This document shows positions 26,131-40,331 of a DNA stretch of 64,000 bases, in pieces. A program made the position numbers and the translations under genes. The stretch covers positions 5,642,001 to 5,706,000 of the forward strand of contig NZ_CP123923.1 of NCBI RefSeq assembly GCF_030450125.1, given 5' to 3'. Each line of letters begins with the position of its first letter. Position 1 is the stretch's first letter. Under the pieces are notes generated by a model, which saw only the letters and a program-made list of their open reading frames with translations, did no database searches and was not told where the DNA came from. This stretch comes from Streptomyces sp. WP-1 (GTDB taxonomy: Bacteria > Actinomycetota > Actinomycetes > Streptomycetales > Streptomycetaceae).

Positions 26131-27402
26131 ATGCGGCGTGGCATAGCGGCCTCCGCGCTGGTGGCGTCCCTCGCCCTCGCGGCGACGGCCTGCGGCGGCG
26201 GGAGCGGCGACGGCAAGTCGGACGGGCCGGTGACCATCACCTGGTGGGACACCTCCAACGCCACGAATGAGGCACCGACCTACAAGGCCCTTGTTCAGAA
26301 GTTCGAAGCCGCGAACAAGAACATCAAGGTCAAGTACGTCAACGTCCCGTTCGACCAGGCGCAGAACAAGTTCGACACCGCCGCGGGTGCCTCCGGTGCC
26401 CCGGACGTGATGCGCTCCGAGGTCGGCTGGACCCCCGCCTTCGCCAAGAAGGGCTACTTCCTGCCGCTGGACGGCACCGAGGCCCTCGCCGACCGGGCCA
26501 AGTTCGAGCCGAACCTGATCAAGCAGGCGCAGTACCAGGGCAAGACCTACGGCGTGCCGCTGGTCACCGACACCCTGGCCCTGGTCTACAACAAGGACCT
26601 GTTCAAGAAGGCCGGGATCACCACGCCGCCCAAGACCTGGGACGAGCTGAAGAGCGACGCCGCCAAGATCAAGGACAAGACCGGCCAGGACGGCTACTGG
26701 GGCTCCACCGCGGGCTACTACGGCCAGCCGTTCCTGTACGGCGAGGGCACCGACACCGTCGACACCGCCGCCAAGAAGGTCACCATCGACACGCCGGCCG
26801 CCAAGAAGGCGTACGCCACCTGGCTGAGCCTGTTCTCCGGCAAGGGTCTGCACAAGGCCGACATCACCGCGGACGCGTACGCCCACATCATGGACGCGTT
26901 CTCCAACGGCAAGGTCGCCGCCATCATCCAGGGCCCCTGGGAGAACACGAACATCTACAAGGGCAGCGCCTTCAAGGACAAGGCCAACCTGGGCGTCGCG
27001 GTCGTCCCGGCCGGCTCCACCGGCAAGGCGGAGGCCCCGACCGGCGGTCACAACCTCTCCGTCTACGCCGGCTCCGACAAGGCGCACCAGGCGGCGGCCC
27101 TGAAGTTCGTCAACTTCATGACGTCGGCCTCCTCCCAGGAGACCATCGCGCTGGGGAACGCCACCCTGCCGACGCGTACGGACGCCTACACCGCCAAGGT
27201 GACGGCCGACCCGGGCACCGCCGGCTTCCAGCGCGTGCTGTCCGCCGCCCAGCCCCGCCCCGCCCTGCCCGAGTACGGCTCGCTGTGGGCGCCGCTCGAC
27301 ACCGAGCTGCCGAAGATCGCCAGCGGCAAGGAGTCGCTGGACCAGGGCCTGAGCAACGCCGGTTCCGCCATCGGCAAGCTGGTCCCCGACTTCGGCAAGT
27401 AA
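26131..27402 (+). CDS. malE: MalE, maltose/maltodextrin-binding lipoprotein
   Basis: A 423-residue extracytoplasmic solute-binding protein from ATG 26131 with AAGGAG 6 nt upstream. A lipoprotein signal peptide ends in LAATA-C21, so it is lipid-anchored outside the membrane. The family 1 binding-protein fold is clear: VTITWWDTS, VPFDQAQNKFDTAAG, GVPLVTDTLALVYNKDLF, GYYGQPFLYG, AAIIQGPWE and AAALKFVNFMTS. It delivers maltodextrins to MalF/MalG. No ATPase gene is in the operon; a shared MsiK-type ATPase elsewhere is the usual Streptomyces solution. Confidence 0.95.
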   Translation: MRRGIAASALVASLALAATACGGGSGDGKSDGPVTITWWDTSNATNEAPTYKALVQKFEAANKNIKVKYVNVPFDQAQNKFDTAAGASGAPDVMRSEVGWTPAFAKKGYFLPLDGTEALADRAKFEPNLIKQAQYQGKTYGVPLVTDTLALVYNKDLFKKAGITTPPKTWDELKSDAAKIKDKTGQDGYWGSTAGYYGQPFLYGEGTDTVDTAAKKVTIDTPAAKKAYATWLSLFSGKGLHKADITADAYAHIMDAFSNGKVAAIIQGPWENTNIYKGSAFKDKANLGVAVVPAGSTGKAEAPTGGHNLSVYAGSDKAHQAAALKFVNFMTSASSQETIALGNATLPTRTDAYTAKVTADPGTAGFQRVLSAAQPRPALPEYGSLWAPLDTELPKIASGKESLDQGLSNAGSAIGKLVPDFGK

Positions 27403-27410
27403 GACCGGCC

Positions 27411-27451
27411 GGCCGCCGGCTGCCTCACCCACGAGGAGGCAGCCGGCGGCC
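27411..27451 (+). terminator. 16-bp hairpin between malE and malF
   Basis: GGCCGCCGGCTGCCTC (27411-27426) pairs exactly with GAGGCAGCCGGCGGCC (27436-27451) around a 9-nt loop. It starts 9 nt after the malE stop. It would stabilise the malE message and let only part of the transcription reach malFG, giving more binding protein than permease. Confidence 0.75.
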
Positions 27452-27496
27452 ACCGCCCTGCCCGGCCATCCTTGAACCATTTGAAGGTGTCGAACC

Positions 27497-28501
27497 ATGA
27501 CAGTCGCCATCGACCGCGCGACCGGCAGGAGCCGCGGTGACCGTGCGCCTCGGCCAGGGCTGGGGCAGCGCGTGAGGAGCAGTCTCCAGAAGTACTGGTA
27601 CGCCTACGCGATGATCGCCCCGGTGGTCATCGTGCTCGCCGTGCTCGTCGGCTACCCGCTCGTGCGCGGTTTCTACATCACGCTGACGGACGCCGACAGC
27701 CTCAACTCGGCGCGCACCATCGGCGTCAACCACATCGCCGCGACCTACAAGTTCGTCGGTCTGGACAACTACAGGAACATCCTGTTCGGCCCGCTGTCCT
27801 ACGACCGCTTCTGGTCCCATGTGATCTGGACGATCGTATGGACGGTCGCCTGCGTCACCCTGCACTACACCTTCGGCCTCGGCCTCGCGCTGATGCTGAA
27901 CCAGAAGCTGCGCGGCCGCACCGTCTACCGGGTGCTGCTCGTCCTGCCGTGGGCCGTGCCCACCTTCGTCACCGTCTTCTCCTGGCGGATCATGCTCGCC
28001 GACTCCGGCGCGATCAACCAGATCCTGCACGCGCTGCACCTGCCGCAGCCGCAGTGGCTGGAGGACACCTTCTGGCAGCGCTTCGCCGCCATCATGGTCA
28101 ACACCTGGTGCGGTGTGCCGTTCATGATGCTCTCGCTGCTCGGCGGCCTCCAGTCCATCGACGCCACCCTGTACGAGGCGGCGAAGATGGACGGCGCCAC
28201 CTCCTGGCAGCGCTTCCGGCACGTCACCCTGCCCGGACTGCGCTCGGTCAGCTCCACCGTCGTCCTGCTCGGCGTCATCTGGACCTTCAACCAGTTCGCC
28301 ATCATCTTCCTGCTGTTCGGCCCGACCAGCGCCCCGGACGCCCAGATCCTCGTCACCTGGGCCTACTACCTGGGCTTCGGACAGCAGCCGCGCGACTTCG
28401 CGCAGTCCGCCGCCTACGGCGTACTGCTGCTGTCGATCGTCACCGTCTTCACCTCCTTCTACTTCCGCTGGCTGAAGCGCAATGACCAGCTCGCCGTCTG
28501 A
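27497..28501 (+). CDS. malF: MalF, maltodextrin ABC permease subunit
   Basis: A 334-residue membrane protein. A cytoplasmic N-terminus (1-33) leads into a first helix (YAYAMIAPVVIVLAVLVGYPLV), and five or more spans follow. The cytoplasmic coupling loop EAAKMDGATSWQRFRHVTLPGL matches the EAA---G signature that docks the ATPase. It pairs with MalG to form the channel for maltodextrins delivered by MalE. AAGGTG lies upstream of the ATG; malG starts 20 nt after its stop. Confidence 0.95.
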   Translation: MTVAIDRATGRSRGDRAPRPGLGQRVRSSLQKYWYAYAMIAPVVIVLAVLVGYPLVRGFYITLTDADSLNSARTIGVNHIAATYKFVGLDNYRNILFGPLSYDRFWSHVIWTIVWTVACVTLHYTFGLGLALMLNQKLRGRTVYRVLLVLPWAVPTFVTVFSWRIMLADSGAINQILHALHLPQPQWLEDTFWQRFAAIMVNTWCGVPFMMLSLLGGLQSIDATLYEAAKMDGATSWQRFRHVTLPGLRSVSSTVVLLGVIWTFNQFAIIFLLFGPTSAPDAQILVTWAYYLGFGQQPRDFAQSAAYGVLLLSIVTVFTSFYFRWLKRNDQLAV

Positions 28502-28520
28502 CGCCGCAGGAGCCGCCGCC

Positions 28521-29426
28521 ATGAGCACCACCACCCTCGAGAAGCCGGCCGACGCACCGGCCCCCGCCGCGCGGCCCGCCGGGCGCGGGCGCCGACCGGG
28601 CGAGCGCGGCCCCCTCGGCACCGTCCTGCTGCACGCCGGCCTCATGGTCGCGAGCCTCATCGCGCTGGCCCCGGTGGCCTGGCTGGTCTACCTCTCGCTC
28701 GGCCCGGACAAGAACGACTATCTGCACCCGGGCGGCATCGCGGGGAAGATGAGCTTCGCCAACTACAGCTTCGTGCTCCAGCACACGGAGTTCTTCAGCT
28801 GGTTCAAGTCCACGATGATCGTGGCCCTCGGCACCACCGTCGTCGGTGTGCTGCTCGCCGCGACCACCGGCTACGCCGTCTCCCGGATGCGCTTCCCCGG
28901 CCACAAGCAGCTGATGTGGGTCCTGCTGCTCACCCAGGCGTTCCCGATCGCCGTCCTGATCGTGCCGATGTACCAGATCTTCAGCGACCTGGGCCTCATC
29001 AACTCCTACTGGGCGCTGATCCTCGTCAACTGCACCACCGCGGTGCCGTACAGCGCCTGGCTGCTCAAGGGCTACTTCGACACGATCCCGATCGAGATCG
29101 ACGAGGCCGGCCGGGTGGACGGGCTCACCCCGTTCGGCACCTTCTTCCGGCTGATCCTGCCGCTGGCCCGGCCGGGCCTGGCCGTCGCCGCGTTCTACAA
29201 CTTCATCACCGCGGTCGCCGAGGTGGCCTTCGCGACCACCTTCATGCTGGACGACTCCAAGTACACCTTCTCCGTCGGCCTGCAGACCTTCGTCAGCGAG
29301 CACGACGCCGAGTGGAACTACATGGCCGCCACCGCGGTGCTGATCGCGATACCCGTCTCCGTGTTCTTCTACCTGGTGCAGAAGAACCTCGTCACCGGTC
29401 TCACCTCCGGCGGCACCAAGGGCTGA
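28521..29426 (+). CDS. malG: MalG, maltodextrin ABC permease subunit
   Basis: A 301-residue permease; ATG 28521 is chosen because AGGAG lies 8 nt upstream, while 28482 would overlap malF. It has six predicted spans, starting VLLHAGLMVASLIALAPVAWLVYLSL (in two parts). The coupling loop EIDEAGRVDGLTPFGTFFRL fits the EAA---G motif. It forms the inner-membrane channel with MalF. A 9-nt direct repeat (GCGCACAAG, three copies, near 29436-29462) and a 16-bp hairpin follow the gene before aglA. Confidence 0.94.
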   Translation: MSTTTLEKPADAPAPAARPAGRGRRPGERGPLGTVLLHAGLMVASLIALAPVAWLVYLSLGPDKNDYLHPGGIAGKMSFANYSFVLQHTEFFSWFKSTMIVALGTTVVGVLLAATTGYAVSRMRFPGHKQLMWVLLLTQAFPIAVLIVPMYQIFSDLGLINSYWALILVNCTTAVPYSAWLLKGYFDTIPIEIDEAGRVDGLTPFGTFFRLILPLARPGLAVAAFYNFITAVAEVAFATTFMLDDSKYTFSVGLQTFVSEHDAEWNYMAATAVLIAIPVSVFFYLVQKNLVTGLTSGGTKG

Positions 29427-29488
29427 CGCCCCCGGCGCACAAGGCGCACAAGGCGCACAAGAGGCTCCCGCGCGCCCGACGCGCGGGT

Positions 29489-29534
29489 AGGCGGCCGCGG
29501 TGTCCCTCCGACCCCGCTGACACCGCGGCCGCCT
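29489..29534 (+). terminator. 16-bp hairpin between malG and aglA
   Basis: AGGCGGCCGCGGTGTC (29489-29504) is the exact complement of GACACCGCGGCCGCCT (29519-29534), loop 14 nt. It may attenuate rather than end transcription, as no separate promoter is obvious ahead of aglA. Confidence 0.6.
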
Positions 29535-29637
29535 CGCATCCGTTCCCCCGGCCCGCCTCCGCCGCCGAACCACCAGGGCCATACGTGTCCGTGACCCCAC
29601 GCGCCATGACCCGAATCCCGTCACCACCAAGGAAGCC

Positions 29638-31377
29638 ATGAGCCAGCAGCACTCCGCCGCCCCGGCCACCGACTCCGCCACCGCCACCGTCGCAGGCCAC
29701 CGCCGCGACTGGTGGCGGGAGGCGGTCATCTACCAGGTCTACCCGCGCAGCTTCGCCGACAGCAACGGCGACGGCATGGGCGACCTGGAGGGCGTACGCA
29801 CCCGCCTGCCGTACCTGCGCGACCTCGGCGTCGACGCGGTGTGGCTCAGCCCCTTCTACGCCTCCCCGCAGGCCGACGCCGGCTACGACGTCGCCGACTA
29901 CCGCGCGGTCGACCCGATGTTCGGCACCCTGCTGGACGCCGACGCGCTGATCCGCGAGGCCCACGGGCTCGGCCTGCGCATCATCGTGGACCTGGTGCCC
30001 AACCACTCCTCCGACCAGCACGAGTGGTTCAAGCGCGCCCTCGCCGAGGGCCCCGGCTCCCCGCTGCGGGAGCGCTACCACTTCCGCCCCGGCAAGGGCG
30101 CGGACGGCGAACTCCCGCCCAACGACTGGGAGTCCATCTTCGGCGGCCCGGCCTGGACCCGCGTCACCGAGCCCGACGGCACGCCCGGCGAGTGGTACCT
30201 GCACCTCTTCGCCCCCGAGCAGCCCGACCTCAACTGGGAACACCCGGCGGTCGGCGACGAGTTCCGCTCCATCCTGCGCTTCTGGCTGGACATGGGTGTG
30301 GACGGCTTCCGCATCGACGTGGCGCACGGCCTGGTCAAGGCCGAGGGCCTGCCCGACCTCGGCTCGGCCGAGCAGCTGAAGCTGCTGGGCAACGATGTCA
30401 TGCCGTTCTTCGACCAGGACGGCGTGCACGCCATCTACCGGCAGTGGCGCATGATCCTCGACGAGTACGCCAATAAAATGGGGCCCGAGGGGCCTTCGTC
30501 ACAAGGGCGGTGGTGGGAGACGGGTGGGCGTATCTTCGTCGCCGAGGCGTGGACCCCGACCGTCGAGCGCACCGCCAACTACGTTCGCCCGGACGAGCTG
30601 CACCAGGCGTTCAACTTCCAGTACCTGTCGACGGCCTGGGACGCGACCGAGCTGCGTGCGGTCATCGACTCCACGCTGGCGGCGATGCGTCCGGTCGGCG
30701 CCCCGGCCACCTGGGTGCTGTCCAACCACGACGTCACCCGGCACGCCACCCGCTTCGCCAACCCGGCCGGGCTCGGCACCCAGATCCGCACGGCCGGCGA
30801 CCGCGAACTCGGCCTGCGCCGGGCCCGCGCCGCGACCCTGCTGATGCTGGCGCTGCCCGGCTCGGCCTACCTCTACCAGGGCGAGGAGCTGGGCCTCCCG
30901 GACGTCGTGGACCTGCCCGACGAGGTGCGCCAGGACCCGGCGTACTTCCGCGGCGCGGGCCAGGACGGCTTCCGCGACGGCTGCCGGGTGCCGATCCCGT
31001 GGACCCGCACGGGGACGTCGTACGGCTTCGGCGACGGCGGCAGCTGGCTCCCGCAGCCGGAGAGCTGGGGCGAACTGAGCGTCGAGGCGCAGACCGGGGC
31101 GGCCGGCTCCACCCTGGAGCTGTACCGCGCCGCCCTCGCCGCCCGCCGTGCCCGGCCCGACCTGGGCGCCGGGGACACGCTGGAGTGGCTGCGCGCCCCC
31201 GAGGGCGTCCTGGCCTTCCGCCGGGGCGAGTTCGTGTGCGTCACCAACACCACGGGCGAGTCGGTGACGACCCCGGCGTACGGCCGGGTGCTGCTGGCGA
31301 GCGGTGAGGTGGCCGAGACCGGCGGCGAGGCGAAGGTGCCCGCCGACACCACGGTGTGGTGGACCGCGGCGGTCTGA
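29638..31377 (+). CDS. aglA: AglA, GH13 alpha-glucosidase (maltodextrin-degrading)
   Basis: A 579-residue cytoplasmic enzyme with no signal peptide, from ATG 29638 (AAGGAAG upstream). The GH13 barrel is complete: [33 protein letters not shown], nucleophile Asp227 in GFRIDVAHG, acid/base Glu303 in VAEAW and Asp365 in SNHD. It hydrolyses terminal alpha-1,4-glucosidic bonds of imported maltodextrins, giving glucose. Residues 278-297 (between DEY and RIFVAEAW) are an extra 20-residue Gly/Pro/Trp-rich loop, with codons such as AAT, AAA, CCT, TCA and CAA that are unusual here. It is the fourth gene of the mal operon and is closed by a terminator at 31415-31440. Confidence 0.9.
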   Translation: MSQQHSAAPATDSATATVAGHRRDWWREAVIYQVYPRSFADSNGDGMGDLEGVRTRLPYLRDLGVDAVWLSPFYASPQADAGYDVADYRAVDPMFGTLLDADALIREAHGLGLRIIVDLVPNHSSDQHEWFKRALAEGPGSPLRERYHFRPGKGADGELPPNDWESIFGGPAWTRVTEPDGTPGEWYLHLFAPEQPDLNWEHPAVGDEFRSILRFWLDMGVDGFRIDVAHGLVKAEGLPDLGSAEQLKLLGNDVMPFFDQDGVHAIYRQWRMILDEYANKMGPEGPSSQGRWWETGGRIFVAEAWTPTVERTANYVRPDELHQAFNFQYLSTAWDATELRAVIDSTLAAMRPVGAPATWVLSNHDVTRHATRFANPAGLGTQIRTAGDRELGLRRARAATLLMLALPGSAYLYQGEELGLPDVVDLPDEVRQDPAYFRGAGQDGFRDGCRVPIPWTRTGTSYGFGDGGSWLPQPESWGELSVEAQTGAAGSTLELYRAALAARRARPDLGAGDTLEWLRAPEGVLAFRRGEFVCVTNTTGESVTTPAYGRVLLASGEVAETGGEAKVPADTTVWWTAAV

Positions 31378-31394
31378 CGCCCCGTGTGAAATTT

Positions 31395-31486
31395 CTTGCA
31401 TCAACTTCTCTACGGCCCGCTGCCTTTTCCGGCAGCGGGCCTTTAACATCTGCGTCACCGCAAGGTTTCTGAAACTTTGCTGCAAG
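31395..31486 (+). promoter_or_regulatory. MalR-like half-sites upstream of the amylase gene
   Basis: CTTGCA at 31395-31400 lies before the mal terminator, and CTTTGCTGCAAG at 31475-31486 is 28-39 nt before the amylase ATG. The latter contains the same TGCAAG half-site as the malE operators, with an imperfect mate. CCGCAAG near 31458 is a further weak match. Co-regulation with the mal operon is inferred. Confidence 0.55.
31415..31440 (+). terminator. terminator of the mal operon
   Basis: GCCCGCTGCC (31415-31424) and GGCAGCGGGC (31431-31440) pair exactly around a TTTTCC loop, and CTTTAA follows. It lies 37 nt after the aglA stop. Confidence 0.8.
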
Positions 31487-31513
31487 TACCTTCAAGGACG
31501 AAGGAACCCCCAC

Positions 31514-32887
31514 ATGCCACGCAAGACGCTCTCCGGGGCGGTCGCCCTCGCAGCCGCCGCCCTTGTCATGACCCCGACGACAGCGGACGCCTCCCCGCCC
31601 GGCACCAAGGACGTCACCGCCGTCCTGTTCGAGTGGAACTACGCCTCGGTGGCCCGCGAGTGCACCAGCACGCTGGGCCCCGCCGGCTACGGCTATGTGC
31701 AGGTCTCGCCGCCCGAGGAGCACATACAGGGCTCCCAGTGGTGGACCTCGTACCAGCCCGTCTCGTACAAGATCGCGGGCCGGCTCGGCGACCGGGCCAC
31801 CTTCAGGAACATGATCTCCACCTGCCACGCGGCCGGTGTGAAGGTCGTGGTGGACACCGTCGTCAACCACATGACGGCCGGCAGCGGTACCGGCACCGGC
31901 GGCACGCAGTACACCAAGTACACCTACCCGGGCGTGTATTCGGACTCCGACTTCCACACCTGCCGGACGCCGATCGACAACTACCAGGACCGCTCGAACG
32001 TCCAGAACTGCGAACTCGTCGGCCTGGCCGACCTGGACACCGGCGCGGAGCATGTGCGCGCGACGATCGCCGGGTACATGAACGACCTGCTCTCGCTCGG
32101 CGCCGACGGCTTCCGCATCGACGCGGCCAAGCACATCGCGGCCGCCGACCTCGCGAACATCAAGAGCCGGCTGACCGACCCGGGCGTCTACTGGAAGCAG
32201 GAGGTCATCTACGGCGCGGGCGAGGCCGTCCAGCCCACCGAGTACACGGGCAACGGGGACGTCCAGGAGTTCCGCTACGGCTACGACCTCAAGCGCGTCT
32301 TCACCAGCGAGAAGCTCGCCTACCTGGACAACTTCGGCGAGGGCTGGGGCTATATGCCCGGCAATGTGGCCGGTGTCTTCGTCGACAACCACGACACCGA
32401 GCGCAACGGCGCCACCCTGAACTACAAGGACGGCGCGAACTACACGCTGGCCAACGTCTTCATGCTGGCCTGGCCCTACGGCTCCCCGGACATCGACTCC
32501 GGCTACGAGTGGAGCGACGCGGACGCGGGGCCGCCGAACAACGGCCAGGTCAACGCCTGCTGGCAGGACGGCTGGAAGTGCCAGCACGCCTGGCCGGAGA
32601 TCAAGTCCATGGTCGCCTTCCGCAACACCACCCACGGCCAGGCGGTCTCCAACTGGTGGGACGACGGCGACAACCTGATCGCCTTCGGCCGCGGCAGCAA
32701 GGGCTATGTGGTCATCAACCACGAGGGCGCCACGGCCAGTCGCTCCTTCCAGACCTCGCTGCCCGCCGGCAGCTACTGCGACGTGCAGAACAACACCACG
32801 GTGACGGTCAACGGCACCGGCTGGTTCACCGCCTCGGTCGCCCCGGACACCGCGCTGGCGATCTACGCCGGCAAGTCCTCCTGCTGA
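31514..32887 (+). CDS. secreted GH13 alpha-amylase
   Basis: A 457-residue enzyme from ATG 31514 (AAGGAA upstream). Residues 1-27 are a Sec signal peptide (ending TTADAS). The catalytic domain of the Streptomyces/animal-type amylase family starts [17 protein letters not shown]. Nucleophile Asp203 (GFRIDAAKH), acid/base Glu230 ([10 protein letters not shown]) and Asp294 (VDNHDTER) are all present, as are VVDTVVNHM and a Cl-/Ca-site-like region. A C-terminal beta-domain ends at [11 protein letters not shown]. No starch-binding module is attached. It cuts internal alpha-1,4 bonds of starch outside the cell, feeding MalEFG. A 12-bp hairpin follows. Confidence 0.94.
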   Translation: MPRKTLSGAVALAAAALVMTPTTADASPPGTKDVTAVLFEWNYASVARECTSTLGPAGYGYVQVSPPEEHIQGSQWWTSYQPVSYKIAGRLGDRATFRNMISTCHAAGVKVVVDTVVNHMTAGSGTGTGGTQYTKYTYPGVYSDSDFHTCRTPIDNYQDRSNVQNCELVGLADLDTGAEHVRATIAGYMNDLLSLGADGFRIDAAKHIAAADLANIKSRLTDPGVYWKQEVIYGAGEAVQPTEYTGNGDVQEFRYGYDLKRVFTSEKLAYLDNFGEGWGYMPGNVAGVFVDNHDTERNGATLNYKDGANYTLANVFMLAWPYGSPDIDSGYEWSDADAGPPNNGQVNACWQDGWKCQHAWPEIKSMVAFRNTTHGQAVSNWWDDGDNLIAFGRGSKGYVVINHEGATASRSFQTSLPAGSYCDVQNNTTVTVNGTGWFTASVAPDTALAIYAGKSSC

Positions 32888-32897
32888 ACCGGGAGTC

Positions 32898-32930
32898 GGC
32901 CCGCACCGCGCCCCCACGGCGGTGCGGGCC
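32898..32930 (+). terminator. terminator of the amylase gene
   Basis: GGCCCGCACCGC (32898-32909) pairs exactly with GCGGTGCGGGCC (32919-32930) around a 9-nt loop, 10 nt after the amylase stop. Confidence 0.75.
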
Positions 32931-32967
32931 GCGGTGGTTGAAATTCCTTTCCGATGCTTTCAGGACT

Positions 32968-32978
32968 CTTGCTGCAAC
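32968..32978 (+). promoter_or_regulatory. MalR-like site upstream of the amylase-pullulanase
   Basis: CTTGCTGCAAC contains overlapping TTGC and GCAA half-sites related to the CTTGCA/TGCAAG operators ahead of malE and the amylase. It lies 96 nt before the ATG. Regulation by MalR is inferred. Confidence 0.4.
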
Positions 32979-33073
32979 CCTTTCACGAGGGGTACGGTCG
33001 CGCGGGCGCCCGGCATCGAGGCCGAGCCGCGGCGTGGGGTCGGACCCGACTGAGCCGCCATCGCAAGGAGTTC

Positions 33074-38491
<5,418 letters not shown>

Positions 38492-38496
38492 CCGCC

Positions 38497-39213
38497 CTAT
38501 GCAGCCAGGGAGGTGAGCCGGCCGACGAGCTCCGCGAAGGGGCCGTCGGCCGGTTCGTCCTTGAGCATGGCCCGCAGCAGGTCCGCCATGCCCTCGTCGC
38601 GGGTCGCGCTCACCGCGACCAGGGCGGCGAAGTCGTGCACCAGCTGGAGTTCCAGTTCCTCGCGCGGGATGCGGCGGCCGTCCAGCCAGATCAGCGCGGT
38701 GGACTCGGCGAGCGAGATCCAGGAGCGGATGACCAGCTCCAGGCGCGGGGGCGCCTCGGCGATCCCGAGGTGGGAGAGCATCTGCTCGTACGCGGACTGC
38801 CGTACGTCGTCGATCAGCGCGTTGGTGGTCGAGACATGCTCCTTCTCCCGGGAGCCGGTCGCGGACACGGCCGGGCCGCCGCGCATCAGGGCCGAGAAAC
38901 CGGGGCCGTACTCGTCCACATGGGCGAAGAAGCGGTGCATCACATGCAGCAGCCGGGCGCCCAGCGGCCCCTCGTGCGGCTCGGTGAAGCGGGCCTTCAG
39001 CTCCTCGGAGGCGCGCCGCAACGCGGCCTCGTACAGGCTGAGTTTGCCCGGGAAGTAGTGGTACACCAGCGGCCGCGAGATACCCGCGGCCGCCGCTATG
39101 TCGTCGATGGAGACCTCGTCGGGCGAGCGGCGGCTGAACAGGTCGAGAGCGACGCCGATCAGCTGCTGCCGTCGCTCCTCGACACCCATCCTGCGGCGCA
39201 CCCCGGTACTCAT
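38497..39213 (-). CDS. TetR-family transcriptional regulator
   Basis: A 238-residue regulator. The N-terminal HTH is clear (RRQQLIGVALDLFSRRSPDEVSIDDIAAAAGISRPLVYHYF, read in pieces) and is followed by a helical ligand-binding domain (HVMHRFFAHVDEYGPGFSALMRGG, RSWISLAESTALIWLDGR). It is followed upstream by the reductase and di-iron genes on the same strand, a gap of 68 nt away, and may control them. The stop codon lies 5 nt from the convergent pullulanase stop. The ligand is unknown. Confidence 0.88.
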   Translation of the reverse strand: MSTGVRRRMGVEERRQQLIGVALDLFSRRSPDEVSIDDIAAAAGISRPLVYHYFPGKLSLYEAALRRASEELKARFTEPHEGPLGARLLHVMHRFFAHVDEYGPGFSALMRGGPAVSATGSREKEHVSTTNALIDDVRQSAYEQMLSHLGIAEAPPRLELVIRSWISLAESTALIWLDGRRIPREELELQLVHDFAALVAVSATRDEGMADLLRAMLKDEPADGPFAELVGRLTSLAA

Positions 39214-39281
39214 ACGAACACCTTACCGAGCGGATCCGGCCGTCAACGGTCCGGACCCGAGCCGGTGTTCACATCACCGCG

Positions 39282-40331
39282 TCACAGATCGAGCACGAGG
39301 CGTTCGCCACGGGCGCGGGACACACAGATCAGCATCGAGTCGGCACGCTCCGCGTCCGTGAGCAGCTCGTCCCGGTGCTCCACCTCGCCCTCCAGCACCC
39401 GCTGCTGGCAGGTCCCGCAGAAACCCTGCTCACAGGAGTAGACGGTGCCCGGCAGCTCCCGCCGCACGGCGGCCAGCACCGTGGAGTCGGCCGGCACGCT
39501 CACCGTGCGCCCGCTGCGCCGCAGTTCCACCTCGAACGCGGTGTCCCCGCCCGCCGGGGTGCGCGGCGCGAACCGCTCCAGATGCAGCGTGGCCCCCTCC
39601 GGCACCCGCTTCGCGACCGCCTCCATCAGCCCCTCGGGACCGCAGCAGTACACCGCCGTGCCCGGGGCCACCCCCGCGAACAGGGCGTCCAGGTCAGGCC
39701 GCCCGTCCTCGTCCTCCGCGACCAGCGTCAGCCGGTCCCCGGCCAGCTCGCCCACCTCGTCCAGGAAGGGCATCGAGGCCCGGTTCCGCCCGCAGTACAG
39801 CAGCCGCCACTGCGCGTCCTCCGGCAGCGCGCGCAGCATCGGCAGCACCGGGGTGATGCCGATCCCGCCGACGACGAAGACGTACGACGGCGCCTCGGCG
39901 AGCGGGAACCGGTTGCGCGGCCCGCGCACCTCCAGCTCCATGCCCTCGGCCAGCTGCTCGTGCACCTCCCGCGAACCGCCCCGCCCGTCCTCGACCAGCC
40001 GGGTGGCGACCGTGTACGCGGAGGTGTCCTCGGGGTCCCCGCACAGCGAGTACTGCCGCACCAGACCCGAGGGCAGCACCAGATCCAGATGCGCCCCCGG
40101 CGTCCAGCGCGGCAACTCCGGTCCCTCAAGGCGCAGTTGTACGACCCCGTCGGCGATCGTCTCGTGCGCGGTGACCAGCAGCCGCAGGGCCCGGGAGCGC
40201 GGCCGGCCGGAGATCGGCGTCTCCAGCGCGGGCATCGGCCACAGCGGCGAGACCTGGACGCGGCGGCGCAGCGCGCTCCGGGTGAGCAGGGCGGCGCCCG
40301 CGAGCAGGGCGACCGTACGCAGCTTCGGCAT
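39282..40331 (-). CDS. flavin / [2Fe-2S] ferredoxin-type reductase
   Basis: A 349-residue oxidoreductase from ATG 40331. An N-terminal hydrophobic segment (TVALLAGAALLT) precedes an FMN/FAD-binding domain (RQYSLCGDP), an NAD-binding domain (FVVGGIGITPVLPML, YCCGPEGLM) and a C-terminal plant-type [2Fe-2S] domain with CEQGFCGTCQQRV and a fourth Cys (MLICVSRA). The order is that of phthalate-dioxygenase-reductase/VanB-type reductases, which pass electrons from NAD(P)H to an oxygenase. It starts inside the stop codon of the di-iron-like gene (TGATG), so the two are coupled and that protein is the probable electron acceptor. Confidence 0.9.
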   Translation of the reverse strand: MPKLRTVALLAGAALLTRSALRRRVQVSPLWPMPALETPISGRPRSRALRLLVTAHETIADGVVQLRLEGPELPRWTPGAHLDLVLPSGLVRQYSLCGDPEDTSAYTVATRLVEDGRGGSREVHEQLAEGMELEVRGPRNRFPLAEAPSYVFVVGGIGITPVLPMLRALPEDAQWRLLYCGRNRASMPFLDEVGELAGDRLTLVAEDEDGRPDLDALFAGVAPGTAVYCCGPEGLMEAVAKRVPEGATLHLERFAPRTPAGGDTAFEVELRRSGRTVSVPADSTVLAAVRRELPGTVYSCEQGFCGTCQQRVLEGEVEHRDELLTDAERADSMLICVSRARGERLVLDL

